DNA of 36,979 nucleotides from Candidatus Peribacteraceae bacterium (GTDB lineage Bacteria > Patescibacteriota > Gracilibacteria > Peribacterales > Peribacteraceae): the NCBI GenBank assembly GCA_028703835.1, contig JAQVMB010000015.1, positions 1 through 36,979 of the forward strand, in the 5' to 3' direction. The notes under the pieces are model-generated. The model was given only the letters and a program-made list of their open reading frames with translations. It was not told where the DNA came from and searched no databases. The position numbers were made by a program, and so were the translations under genes. Below are positions 15,070-22,354 of this stretch, piece after piece; positions within the stretch are counted from its first letter, which is position 1; each line of letters starts with the position of its first letter.

Positions 15070-15705
15070 TCAATGCTTCCCCCACTCGTCTGGCTCTTCG
15101 GTGAAGCGGCGGACCATTTCGGCCTCCTCTTCCGTGATCCTGGCCTCCGCAACGGCCACATCGAGCAAAATGGAGATGGTGGCGAGCGGGTGGAATTTGA
15201 TCCTGTTGCACACGGCATTCTCCTGTGCGGCGGAAAACTCGTAGGTGAAGATGGATACCACGTCCGTCACGGTCGCTTTTCCCTCTTCCCGCAGCGCCTC
15301 GACCGTGGAAATGGAACTGCCCCCCGTGGAAATGAGGTCTTCGATGACCACCACGTCCTTCTCCGGCTTCAGGTCCCCTTCGATGCGCTTCTTCGCCCCG
15401 TGCTCCTTCGCCTTCGAACGGACGTAGACGAACGGGAGCTTCATGCGGTCGGCCACGAGCGCGGCCCAGCCGATGGCGGCGGTGGCGGTCCCCGCGATGA
15501 CGTCCGGCGGCACGTGCAATGCCTTCACACGCGCAATCAGCGCGTTGACGATGTAATCGCGCGCGTCCGGATGGCTGTAGATCATCCGGTTGTCGCAGTA
15601 GATGGGACTCTTGATCCCGCTGGCCCACGTGAACGGGGCATTCGGGGAAAGGCGGACCGCTCCGATGGAGAGGAGGAATTCCGCGATACGGTCACCGTGG
15701 GGCAT
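15070..15705 (-). CDS. pyrE: Orotate phosphoribosyltransferase
   Basis: Transfers ribose-5-phosphate from PRPP to orotate in pyrimidine synthesis, 211 residues. The N-terminus LLSIGAV, FTWASGIKSPIYCDNR and the PRPP loop VVVIEDLISTGGSS are characteristic. The start at 15705 gives the usual N-terminus and has TACCAT (15712-15717 on the other strand) ending 6 nt before it. An ATG at 15756 overlaps the upstream stop by 4 nt and would add 17 atypical residues, so both an internal promoter and readthrough from the upstream gene are possible. The 50 nt after the stop are AT-rich and lead into the surface-protein promoter. Confidence 0.92.
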   Translation of the reverse strand: MPHGDRIAEFLLSIGAVRLSPNAPFTWASGIKSPIYCDNRMIYSHPDARDYIVNALIARVKALHVPPDVIAGTATAAIGWAALVADRMKLPFVYVRSKAKEHGAKKRIEGDLKPEKDVVVIEDLISTGGSSISTVEALREEGKATVTDVVSIFTYEFSAAQENAVCNRIKFHPLATISILLDVAVAEARITEEEAEMVRRFTEEPDEWGKH

Positions 15706-15752
15706 GGCCCGATGGTAGCGACCCGGAAAGCGGGTGGCAATTATGTCACCGG

Positions 15753-16181
15753 TCATCGCGGGAATCCCAGTTCCTGCTCACTGAATTGTTGTGCTCCGAT
15801 CATCTCGCAGACACGATGAAGAGCCGTCCGTAACTCGACCGTGACGGGAGAATCCGGCGGTAAATACCGCACTGATCCGGCCAGAGGCAAAAACCCGTTG
15901 CGCAATTTGTGGCCGTTCTCCCGGAGCATATTCACGCAGGGGCCGAAGTGGGGGCTTTGGCCGTAGGCATCGAGCGCGAACCCAAGCAGGCCGAGATGCT
16001 CGTCGAACTCCGACACGCCCATCACGATTCCCAGCACTTCCGCCTGCCGCGGCGCCCCGCTGTTGCGTCCCTCCAGGAGGCAACGAATCCGCTCCGCGAA
16101 TGAACGACCCAACTCCACGTACGCCGGGTTCGTCGTGATGGCGCAGTACCGGGAGAGCTGGCCGAATTCCGGATTCTCCAT
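15753..16181 (-). CDS. Hypothetical protein upstream of pyrE, 142 aa
   Basis: No family is recognised. The protein looks soluble and mixed alpha/beta, with three cysteines; regions such as FDEHLGLLGFALDAYG and a basic central part are visible. The start at 16181 is chosen because TACAAT stands 8 nt upstream and the protein-like composition begins there; the frame further upstream runs through the ilvA leader region. The gene end abuts pyrE, so they probably form one unit. Confidence 0.6.
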   Translation of the reverse strand: MENPEFGQLSRYCAITTNPAYVELGRSFAERIRCLLEGRNSGAPRQAEVLGIVMGVSEFDEHLGLLGFALDAYGQSPHFGPCVNMLRENGHKLRNGFLPLAGSVRYLPPDSPVTVELRTALHRVCEMIGAQQFSEQELGFPR

Positions 16182-16246
16182 AGCGGTTGATTGTACCCGT
16201 TTTCCCCTTGGGCGAAAGGAAAGGGAGCCGTCGGCGTCATCGATGG

Positions 16247-16279
16247 TTGACAGCAATCCCCTTCCGCCTACGATACACG
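16247..16279 (+). promoter_or_regulatory. Promoter of the ilvA leader transcript
   Basis: Consensus TTGACA (16247-16252) is followed after 16 nt by TACGAT (16269-16274); a TACACG hexamer (16274-16279) ends 7 nt before the leader ATG. Either -10 would start transcription at or within a few nucleotides of the leader-peptide start codon. Confidence 0.6.
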
Positions 16280-16286
16280 CGTCCCC

Positions 16287-16340
16287 ATGAGCCGCCTGAA
16301 CATCATCCGCAGCATTATTATCCCCGACGCCCTGGCGTAG
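16287..16340 (+). CDS. Isoleucine-rich leader peptide of the ilvA attenuator
   Basis: The 17-residue peptide is MSRLNIIRSIIIPDALA. Five of the first twelve codons are Ile (ATC ATC, then ATT ATT ATC). It lies directly after a consensus promoter and 34 nt before an intrinsic terminator, upstream of threonine dehydratase, the first enzyme of isoleucine synthesis. This is the layout of a ribosome-stalling leader: Ile starvation would hold the ribosome on the Ile codons and change the downstream fold. Confidence 0.7.
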   Translation: MSRLNIIRSIIIPDALA

Positions 16341-16373
16341 GAGAAAGCTGCTGATCCGCACCCGCTTCCCTCT

Positions 16374-16395
16374 CCCGCGCCGCAGCGGGTTTTTT
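16374..16395 (+). terminator. Attenuator terminator 1
   Basis: CCCGC-GCCGCA-GCGGG is followed by six T. An extra CCCGCT at 16361-16366 could form a competing or longer stem with AGCGGG. The T-run ends 21 nt before the GTG at 16417. A 36-nt stretch (16365-16400) is repeated exactly at 16903-16938. Confidence 0.65.
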
Positions 16396-16416
16396 GTATC
16401 TTTCCTCCCTTCTCCC

Positions 16417-16881
16417 GTGAGCAACGTTCCCACGCCGGACCTCAACCCCATCCGCACGACCCTGCAAAGGCTCGCAGAGCTCTCGAGGCCGGGCATGCAT
16501 GCGCACCGGACACGCGTGCTCGATACGATTCACGATGCATGCGATGCCGTGCAACGGGCCCTGCGTCAGTGCGGCAAATCGCAGGAAGCGGCGACCATCG
16601 TCTACGCCGCATCCGACAGTCTCGACAGGCTGGCTGCGGAAGCCCTCGCACGCAGCGCCGACGAGCATTTGACCGCCATCGAACAGGCAAAGGGCAACGC
16701 ATCGACGGCCGACGACATCGAAGATGTGAGACGGACGATCGGCACGCTGGACCGTTACAACCTGCCCGGGATCAACGGTGTGCATGTCGATGCATTACGC
16801 GCGAGATATCACGCGCTGCTCGCCGCACGCGACAACGGCTCCGGGAACGGCACCATTATTCCCGCTTCTTCCACGGCGTAG
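16417..16881 (+). CDS. Hypothetical helical protein between two ilvA attenuators, 154 aa
   Basis: I recognise no family. The protein is probably all-helical, with an amphipathic Arg/Ala/Asp-rich pattern (LQRLAELSRPG, VQRALRQCGKSQEAATIVY, VHVDALRARYHALL). It starts with GTG 21 nt after terminator 1, behind a pyrimidine-rich tract and no Shine-Dalgarno. Its last codons, encoding GTIIPASSTA and the stop, correspond to the end of the short leader peptide (SIIIPDALA and stop), and the DNA after both stops is duplicated. Its tail may therefore serve as a second Ile-sensing leader. It lies in the same direction as ilvA and is probably cotranscribed. Confidence 0.6.
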   Translation: MSNVPTPDLNPIRTTLQRLAELSRPGMHAHRTRVLDTIHDACDAVQRALRQCGKSQEAATIVYAASDSLDRLAAEALARSADEHLTAIEQAKGNASTADDIEDVRRTIGTLDRYNLPGINGVHVDALRARYHALLAARDNGSGNGTIIPASSTA

Positions 16882-16911
16882 GAGACTTCTGATCCGCACT
16901 CACTTCCCTCT

Positions 16912-16933
16912 CCCGCGCCGCAGCGGGTTTTTT
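16912..16933 (+). terminator. Attenuator terminator 2, before ilvA
   Basis: The same CCCGC-GCCGCA-GCGGG stem and six T as at 16374, part of an exact 36-nt duplication (16903-16938). The T-run ends 22 nt before the ilvA ATG, so termination here would silence ilvA while leaving the upstream ORF transcribed. Confidence 0.65.
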
Positions 16934-16955
16934 GTATCCCTTTCTTCCCTTCCCC

Positions 16956-18242
16956 ATGCATTCCACCGCAGAACAACGGCCCACGACGGACGAGATGCGC
17001 GCGACGCGCCGTTCCTTTCCCCCGTCCCTCGTCGTGACGACGCCGCTCGAATGCCATGAACGGTTGTCGCAGGAACACGGCGTCCCCGTCTTCCTCAAAG
17101 GCGAAGACCGGCAGACGGTCCGTTCCTACAAAGTGCGGGGCGCCGCCGCGAAGATGCTCTCGCTCACCGAGGAAGAGCTGAGACGCGGCATCGTCTGCGC
17201 CAGCGCCGGCAACCACGCGCAGGGCGTGGCGGCGTGCTGCAATATGCTGGAACGGCCGGGGACGGTCTTCATGCCGCGCACGACGCCGCTGCAGAAGATC
17301 GAAGCGACGCAACGGCGCGGCAACGGCCATGTGGACATACGGCTGGAAGGCGACGCTTTCGACGAAACGGCGCAAAACGCCCTGTCCTTCGCCGGAGAAC
17401 ATGCGGCGACGTACATCCATCCCTTCGACGATTGGAAAGTGATCGAAGGACAGGGAAGCGTCGCGCTGGAAATAGCCGAACAGGTCGAACGGCAACGCCT
17501 GAAGCTGGCCGCGGTGATCGTCCCCGTCGGCGGCGGGGGCCTGATGGCCGGGACCGTCCTCGCGCTGCGCGAGACGCATCCCGATACGCTCATCGTCGGC
17601 GTCGAACCGGCGGGGGCGGCATGCATGGCGGCCGCCGTTGCGGAAGGACATCCCGTCACGCTGCCCGCGGTGGATGCGTTCGTGGACGGGGCGGCGGTGG
17701 CCCGGGCGGGCGAACGCCCGTTCGCCGTGGTCGCCGAAGCGATCCGCGCAGGAAGGGCGCGCCTCCTCACCGTCTCCAACAACCGTCTCTCCGCGAGCAT
17801 GGCCGACCTGCTCCAGATGGACGGCCGGGTCACGGAACCCGCGGTAGCATTGTCGGTCGCGGCCCTCGATGCGGTGGCGTCCCGAACGCGGGACGGCGTC
17901 GTGACATGCGTCGTCTCCGGCGGCAACTTGGACATGCGACGCATGCCGAAGATCCTGCAACATGCGGAGCTGCACCGCCGCACCACAGTCTTCCTGCAGG
18001 TGACGCTGCCGGACAGGCCGGGAGCGCTGCAGGAAATGCTCGCGACGGCTGCGGACGTCCTGCCGCGCGTCAACATCTGCTACATGCGATTCGACGATGA
18101 CGAGGGAAATGGAGGCTCCCCGCCGCTTACGGTCGGCTTCCAATCAAAGGAAGGAAAGCCGGAAGACATCACCCTGCTGGTGGACACACTGAAGAACGCC
18201 CGCTTCCACATCCGGGAACTCAGCTGCAAACCGGCGGGATAG
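16956..18242 (+). CDS. ilvA: Threonine dehydratase (threonine ammonia-lyase), short form with regulatory domain
   Basis: PLP enzyme converting threonine to 2-oxobutanoate, the entry to isoleucine synthesis, 428 residues. K59 in RSYKVRGAAAK is the PLP lysine, SAGNHAQG (83-90) binds substrate and GGGGLMAG (192-199) binds the cofactor phosphate. Residues from about 335 on (RRTTVFLQVTLPDRPGAL onward) form an ACT-like regulatory domain of the short, Corynebacterium-type enzyme, where isoleucine would inhibit. The start is the ATG 22 nt after terminator 2; an upstream TTG would overlap the T-run. Regulation by the Ile leader peptide agrees with this function. No other ilv genes are in the window. 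Confidence 0.93.
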   Translation: MHSTAEQRPTTDEMRATRRSFPPSLVVTTPLECHERLSQEHGVPVFLKGEDRQTVRSYKVRGAAAKMLSLTEEELRRGIVCASAGNHAQGVAACCNMLERPGTVFMPRTTPLQKIEATQRRGNGHVDIRLEGDAFDETAQNALSFAGEHAATYIHPFDDWKVIEGQGSVALEIAEQVERQRLKLAAVIVPVGGGGLMAGTVLALRETHPDTLIVGVEPAGAACMAAAVAEGHPVTLPAVDAFVDGAAVARAGERPFAVVAEAIRAGRARLLTVSNNRLSASMADLLQMDGRVTEPAVALSVAALDAVASRTRDGVVTCVVSGGNLDMRRMPKILQHAELHRRTTVFLQVTLPDRPGALQEMLATAADVLPRVNICYMRFDDDEGNGGSPPLTVGFQSKEGKPEDITLLVDTLKNARFHIRELSCKPAG

Positions 18243-18289
18243 GACCCGGAAAGCGGGAATTGCGGCCGCGCAACAGGTATCATGCCCCC

Positions 18290-19015
18290 GTGACCGATCC
18301 CGCTCTCGAACCGCGTCTCCGGCAACTCCTCACGGTCTTCCTGGAGGAGAACAAGAAGTTGAACCTGTCCGCGTTCCGGACGGAGGAACAATGCTGGATC
18401 GGAAATATCCTCGACTCACTGGCGGCATTGGAGTTGCCGTTCCTCTCGCGGCTTCTCCCCCACCCCCCTTCCCCCTCCCCCAATGGGGGAGGGGGAGCAG
18501 AGGGGGTGAGGGAACTACTGGACCTGGGCACCGGCGGCGGCTTCCCGCTCCTGCCGCTGGCGATCGCCCTGCCGGACGTACGCTTCACAGGACTCGACTC
18601 GGTGCAGAAGAAAGTGGACGCCGTGAACCGGATGATCGGGACGCTCGCGCTCCCGAACGCGCGATGCGTGTGCGGACGAGCGGAAGAATTGGGACGGTCG
18701 GACGCGTACCGTGAACGCTTCGACGTGGTGACGTCGCGCGCGGTGTCCGACGTGAACGTGCTCCTGGAGTACGCCAGCCCCTTCGTGAAGCCGGGCGGGC
18801 GCGTGGTGCTCTGGAAGAGCGTGACCATCGATCAGGAATTGCATGATTCCCTCCTCGCCCGCGCCGAGCTCTCCTGCCATCTCATCCATCAGCATGTCTA
18901 CGAGCTGCCGGGCGACTGGGGCAAGCGCCAGCTCCTCGTCTTCGAGAAGTCCTCGCCGTTGTCGGGGAAGTATCCGCGCGACATCGGCGTTCCCAAGAAA
19001 GATCCCTTGAAGTGA
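18290..19015 (+). CDS. rsmG: 16S rRNA (guanine-N7) methyltransferase with in-frame palindromic insertion
   Basis: SAM-dependent methyltransferase acting on G527 of 16S rRNA, 241 residues. LDLGTGGGFPLLPLAIALP (77-95) is the SAM-binding motif I, and the fold continues with GLDSVQKKVDAVN and VTSRAVSDVNVLLEY. Between ILDS (40-43) and motif I there are about 33 residues instead of about 15. The extra part, LLPHPPSPSPNGGGGAEGV (about 55-73), is encoded by a GC-rich palindrome also found at 20961. The start is a GTG at 18290 because TATCAT (18278-18283) ends 6 nt before it. Confidence 0.9.
   Translation: MTDPALEPRLRQLLTVFLEENKKLNLSAFRTEEQCWIGNILDSLAALELPFLSRLLPHPPSPSPNGGGGAEGVRELLDLGTGGGFPLLPLAIALPDVRFTGLDSVQKKVDAVNRMIGTLALPNARCVCGRAEELGRSDAYRERFDVVTSRAVSDVNVLLEYASPFVKPGGRVVLWKSVTIDQELHDSLLARAELSCHLIHQHVYELPGDWGKRQLLVFEKSSPLSGKYPRDIGVPKKDPLK
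18453..18513. repeat. Palindromic repeat inserted in the rsmG coding sequence
   Basis: Arms CCCCCTCCCCCA and TGGGGGAGGGGG (about 18471-18494) are flanked by further inverted C-rich and G-rich blocks ending GGGTGAGGGA. It matches the intergenic element at 20961-21006. Its length keeps the rsmG frame open, and it codes for a Pro/Ser/Gly-rich loop. Confidence 0.8.
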
Positions 19016-19375
19016 GGAGACCGAAGAGACCGGGGAAACCAAGGAATCCGAAGAATGTTTATTGTTTTTTTTACCTCATCCCCTACCCCCTTCTCCTTCC
19101 CCGCAATGCTCGCGGGAACACACTGTTCTCTTCTTTCCAGGCATCGAAGGAAAGGAGAAGGGGCATGTGTGCTGTTCTGTTGTTGTCTTCCTTCGCATGA
19201 GACAAATACAAACAACCAACATTCCCCTTCTCCCTGATCCGTACCAAGAACAAGGCGAAAAAAGGGGGCATTGCAGCTGAACGAGGCGGGAGAAGGGGGT
19301 AGGGGATGAGGTGAAACAAAAATACAACTTCCTTGGCTTCTTCGGATTCCTCGGATTCTTCGGTATCCTCTTCCC
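19014..19375. repeat. Nested repeat region with four-armed element, copy 3
   Basis: The whole rsmG-rlmE spacer. The outermost layer is GAGACCGAAGAGACC and GGAATCCGAAGAATG units (19014-19054) with the inverse CTTCGGATTCCTCGGATTC at 19339-19363. Inside is the element 19074-19311: left arm and right arm are perfect 23-nt inverses, and inner arms GGAGAAGGGG (19154-19163) and CCCCTTCTCC (19224-19233) form a second pair. The rlmE promoter lies at its right edge. Confidence 0.8.
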
Positions 19376-19978
19376 ATGCCCAAGCCCTACGTCCCCAATG
19401 ACCACTGGAGCCGGCGCGCCGCGGAGGAAGGTTATCGCGCGCGGTCGGTGTACAAGCTGCAGGAGCTGGATGAACGGTTCAAGCTGCTGCAACCGGGCAT
19501 GACGGTGCTGGACCTGGGAGCGGCCCCGGGCAGCTGGCTGCAGTATGTCTCGCAACAGATAGGAGAAGCGGGGAAAGCGATCGGATTCGATTTGCAGGCG
19601 ATCCATGAAGTGGCGCCGAACGTCTCCGTGCACCGTCTGGACATCACGGATGCGGTGGCGATGGAGCGCGCGCTGGATGAGGAGGAGGTGGGCTTCGTGG
19701 ACTTGGTCCTCTCGGACGCGGCCCCGAACACGAGCGGCGTGCGGGACGTGGACCAGTGGCGGTCGGTGGAACTGGCGCAGGCGGTGCTCGCCGTCGCTGC
19801 GCGCTTCCTGAAGAAGGACGGCCGCTGCGCGCTGAAGGTCTTCCGCGGCGGGGATTTCGACGAGCTCGTGCGCGACATCAAAACCCGAGGCGTCTGGCGC
19901 GACGTGCGCATCACGAAGGTGCAGGCGAGCCGGGACCGGAGCCGGGAGGTCTATCTGGTTTTGACCAAGCGGGTGTAG
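19376..19978 (+). CDS. rlmE: 23S rRNA 2'-O-ribose methyltransferase (FtsJ/RrmJ)
   Basis: Methylates the 2'-O of U2552 in 23S rRNA during late 50S assembly, 200 residues. SAM motif LDLGAAPGSW (45-54) and the complete catalytic tetrad are visible: K27 (SVYKLQE), D114 (LSDAAPN), K154 (ALKVFRG) and E191 (REVYLV). The start at 19376 has TATCCT (19364-19369) ending 6 nt upstream, so the mRNA is probably leaderless even though the promoter lies at the edge of a repeat element. Confidence 0.93.
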   Translation: MPKPYVPNDHWSRRAAEEGYRARSVYKLQELDERFKLLQPGMTVLDLGAAPGSWLQYVSQQIGEAGKAIGFDLQAIHEVAPNVSVHRLDITDAVAMERALDEEEVGFVDLVLSDAAPNTSGVRDVDQWRSVELAQAVLAVAARFLKKDGRCALKVFRGGDFDELVRDIKTRGVWRDVRITKVQASRDRSREVYLVLTKRV

Positions 19979-19984
19979 AAGTGC

Positions 19985-20100
19985 ATCGAAGACAGGATTC
20001 CAAGGAGTCCAAGGGAACCAAAGAAACCAAAGAGCGTCTGAAAGACGGCCCTCGGTTTCGTCGGCTTCCTCGGTTTCTTCGGTTTCCTCTCTCCGATTCC
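19985..20100. repeat. CCAAAGAAACC/GGTTTCTTCGG inverted short repeats
   Basis: Units such as ATTCCAAGGAGTCCAAGG and AACCAAAGAAACC (19998-20030) are followed by inverse units CTCGGTTTCTTCGGTTTCC (20071-20089). They fill most of the rlmE-ftsE gap of 167 nt; the ftsE promoter follows. Confidence 0.7.
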
Positions 20101-20145
20101 CCTTCGATTTGGTTCCCGTGGCCCCCGGGGTCTATACTCACAGCC

Positions 20146-20955
20146 ATGCTCGTCCTGAAGCATGTGACGAAGAAGTTCGCGGGAGCCTCCGTGCTCTCGG
20201 ATGTGTCTTTCCGCGTGGACCCGAAGGAGTTCGTATGCCTCACGGGACCGAGCGGCGCGGGAAAATCCACCCTGATCCATCTGCTGGTGGGCGCGGAGCA
20301 GGCGACGTCGGGGACCGTCGAAGTGGACGGCGTGGACCTGCGACGCGTGCCGCCGGGGGCGATGCAGCTGTACCGCCGCAGGGTCGGCGTGGTCTTCCAG
20401 GACTGCAAGCTGATCGACAACCGCACGGTGGAGGAGAACGTGGCGTTCCCGCTGGAAGTGTGCGGGTATTCTTCGGCGCTCATCCGCAAGCGCGTGCCGC
20501 TGCTCCTGGATTACATGGGCCTCCTGCCCAAGCGCCGCACGCTCCCCCGCGAGCTCTCCGGCGGCGAGAAGGCGCGCACGGCCATCGCCCGCGCGGTCGT
20601 CCACAAGCCGATGATCCTCCTGGCCGACGAACCGACCGGCAACCTGGATCCGGCGCAGTCCCGCCTCATCCTGGATCTCCTGAAAGAGATCAACGACGCC
20701 GGCACCACCGTCATCCTCGCCACGCACGACGCGGGGCTGGTGGACCGCGTGCAGGCGCGGGTCATCCGCCTGGAGAACGGCAGGATCGTGCGGGACGGCA
20801 CGGGCGGCTACGAAGCGGACGAAACGAAAGCAGCCGCGCCGGCCGCGGCGCAGGAGCGGACGGAAGCGCCTCCGGCCGAGCCGCAACTGGTCTTCAAGAA
20901 AGCGGCGGCCGAGGCCGCGAAAAAAGTGAGGATCACGTCGATCGGGAGTGTGTGA
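20146..20955 (+). CDS. ftsE: FtsE-like ABC transporter ATPase
   Basis: ATPase partner of FtsX in the divisome complex that activates cell-wall hydrolases, 269 residues. The N-terminal ATPase domain (about 1-220) has Walker A GPSGAGKST (34-42), Q-loop VFQDCKLIDNRTVEENVAFP (the FtsE-type sequence), signature LSGGEKARTAIARA, Walker B ILLADEPTGNLDP and switch His in ATHD. An Ala/Pro/Glu-rich linker and a basic tail (about 225-269) extend it beyond the usual 220 residues. No ftsX follows; purM is next, after a palindromic element. TATACT (20133-20138) ends 7 nt before the ATG. Confidence 0.87.
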   Translation: MLVLKHVTKKFAGASVLSDVSFRVDPKEFVCLTGPSGAGKSTLIHLLVGAEQATSGTVEVDGVDLRRVPPGAMQLYRRRVGVVFQDCKLIDNRTVEENVAFPLEVCGYSSALIRKRVPLLLDYMGLLPKRRTLPRELSGGEKARTAIARAVVHKPMILLADEPTGNLDPAQSRLILDLLKEINDAGTTVILATHDAGLVDRVQARVIRLENGRIVRDGTGGYEADETKAAAPAAAQERTEAPPAEPQLVFKKAAAEAAKKVRITSIGSV

Positions 20956-20960
20956 TGTTT

Positions 20961-21081
20961 TCCCTCACCCCCCGACCCCCTCCCCCATGGGGGAGGGGGA
21001 GGAGCTGACATTACAATTCGATACTACGTATTGCCCGTCCCTCCTTCCCCCGTGGGGGAAGGAGGACAGGAGGATGAGGGA
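20961..21081. repeat. Four-armed palindromic element between ftsE and purM
   Basis: Outer arms TCCCTCACCCC and GATGAGGGA are inverted. Left inner palindrome: CCCCCTCCCCCATGGGGGAG. Right inner palindrome: CCTCCTTCCCCC-GT-GGGGGAAGGAGG. The left half is nearly the sequence inserted in rsmG. Confidence 0.8.
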
Positions 21082-21101
21082 ACATATGCTACACTCCCCC
21101 C

Positions 21102-22151
21102 ATGACAAAGAAGCAGCAAAACGGCCTCTCCTACAAGACGAGCGGCGTGGACATCGACGCGGCGAACGCGACCAAGAAGAAGATGCGGGAGAACATGAAA
21201 ACGACCGATCCCCGCGTCCTCAATGCGGTCGGCGCGTTCGCGTCCCTCTTCGAGGCGTCCTTCCCCGGCTACAAACATCCCGTCCTCGTGCAGAAGACGG
21301 AGGAACCGGGCAGCAAGCAACTCCTGTCGATCAAGCATGGCCGCGTGCGCGCCATCTGCGAGGACATGCTCCACCACCTCTTCAATGACATCGCGGTGAT
21401 GGGCGCCGTCCCGCTGACGGTCCAGGACGCGATCATCTGCGGGAAGATGGAAGCCGACGTCGTCTCGGAAATGGTGAAGTCCATGGCGGACATCTGTCGC
21501 ATCCACGGCTGCACGCTCACGGGCGGCGAGACGTCCGAGCAGCCGGGTACGCTGGCCGCGGGCACGTACGTCCTCACCTCGAGCGTGGTCGGCATCGTTG
21601 ACAAGCCGAAGATCATCGACGGGTCGCGCATCAGGAAAGGCGACACGGTGATCGCCGTCGCTTCGAACGGCCTGCACACGAACGGCTACTCGCTCGTGCG
21701 CAAGCTGATGGAGAAGCGGCCGGACATCCTGGATGACAAAGTGAACGGCGAAACCTTCCTCGACGCCGTCCTCCGCCCGCACACCAGTTACCTCAAAGGG
21801 CTGCGCGGCCTCTTCGACCTGCCGGAACTCCATGGCATGGCGCACATCACGGGCGGCGGCATCGCCGAGAACCTGGACCGCGTCCTCCCGGCGGACCTGG
21901 ATGCGCGCATCGACCTCTCCACCCTGCCCGTCCTCCCGATTTTCAACGTGATCCGCGACGCGGGCGACGTGTCCGACGCCGACATGCTCCGCACGTTCAA
22001 CATGGGCGCGGGGCTCGTCATCGTGGCGGACGCGACGGGCGCGGACGTCATCCGCAACCACCTCGCGACGGAAGGATACGAAACCGCCGTCATCGGGGAA
22101 ATCGTTCCCGGCGCCAAGGCGGTGGGCTTTACGGGGAACCTCCGCCGATGA
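21102..22151 (+). CDS. purM: Phosphoribosylformylglycinamidine cyclo-ligase (AIR synthetase)
   Basis: Makes AIR, the substrate of PurE, from FGAM with ATP, 349 residues. Typical parts are NDIAVMGAVPL, TLTGGETSEQPG, IAVASNGLHTNGYSLVRKL, HITGGGIAENLDRVLP and FNMGAGLVIV. The first nucleotide loop is unusual: the common DGVGTK reads EEPGSK (residues about 67-72), so ATP or substrate contacts may differ. TACACT (21090-21095) ends 6 nt before the ATG, the same hexamer and spacing as before the purE leader ORF. Confidence 0.9.
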   Translation: MTKKQQNGLSYKTSGVDIDAANATKKKMRENMKTTDPRVLNAVGAFASLFEASFPGYKHPVLVQKTEEPGSKQLLSIKHGRVRAICEDMLHHLFNDIAVMGAVPLTVQDAIICGKMEADVVSEMVKSMADICRIHGCTLTGGETSEQPGTLAAGTYVLTSSVVGIVDKPKIIDGSRIRKGDTVIAVASNGLHTNGYSLVRKLMEKRPDILDDKVNGETFLDAVLRPHTSYLKGLRGLFDLPELHGMAHITGGGIAENLDRVLPADLDARIDLSTLPVLPIFNVIRDAGDVSDADMLRTFNMGAGLVIVADATGADVIRNHLATEGYETAVIGEIVPGAKAVGFTGNLRR

Positions 22152-22172
22152 TCGACTTTTGCGCAGTCGTAC

Positions 22173-22202
22173 TTGACTTTTTGGCCTGATGCAACATACT
22201 TT
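22173..22202 (+). promoter_or_regulatory. Promoter of the leader ORF before the ACT-domain gene
   Basis: TTGACT (22173-22178), an 18-nt spacer and TACTTT (22197-22202). The -10 ends 7 nt before an ATG at 22210. Confidence 0.5.
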
Positions 22203-22209
22203 CACTGAC

Positions 22210-22281
22210 ATGACCGTCCGCCGCATTTCCATGAAGGCCTCCTTTCTCTCCATCCTTACGATGGAAGGGCGGCGCGCGTGA
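22210..22281 (+). CDS. 23-residue leader ORF before the ACT-domain gene
   Basis: A short ORF placed in the leaderless position behind its own promoter, 73 nt before the next start codon. The peptide begins MTVRRISMKASF and has two Ile, two Leu and four Arg codons with no strong run of one amino acid. It could be a regulatory leader or only a landing ORF. No T-tailed terminator is seen after it. Confidence 0.35.
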   Translation: MTVRRISMKASFLSILTMEGRRA

Positions 22282-22354
22282 CGAACGGAACAAAACGCGA
22301 GAGCCTCCCTTCCCCCGGAGACTCCCCTTTCCCAAACCTCTTCCTCCCGTTCCC

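Noticed and set aside
15706-15756. Longer pyrE starting at the ATGA overlap
   Set aside because: It adds 17 residues not typical of PyrE; TACCAT 6 nt before 15705 favours the shorter form, although coupling cannot be excluded.
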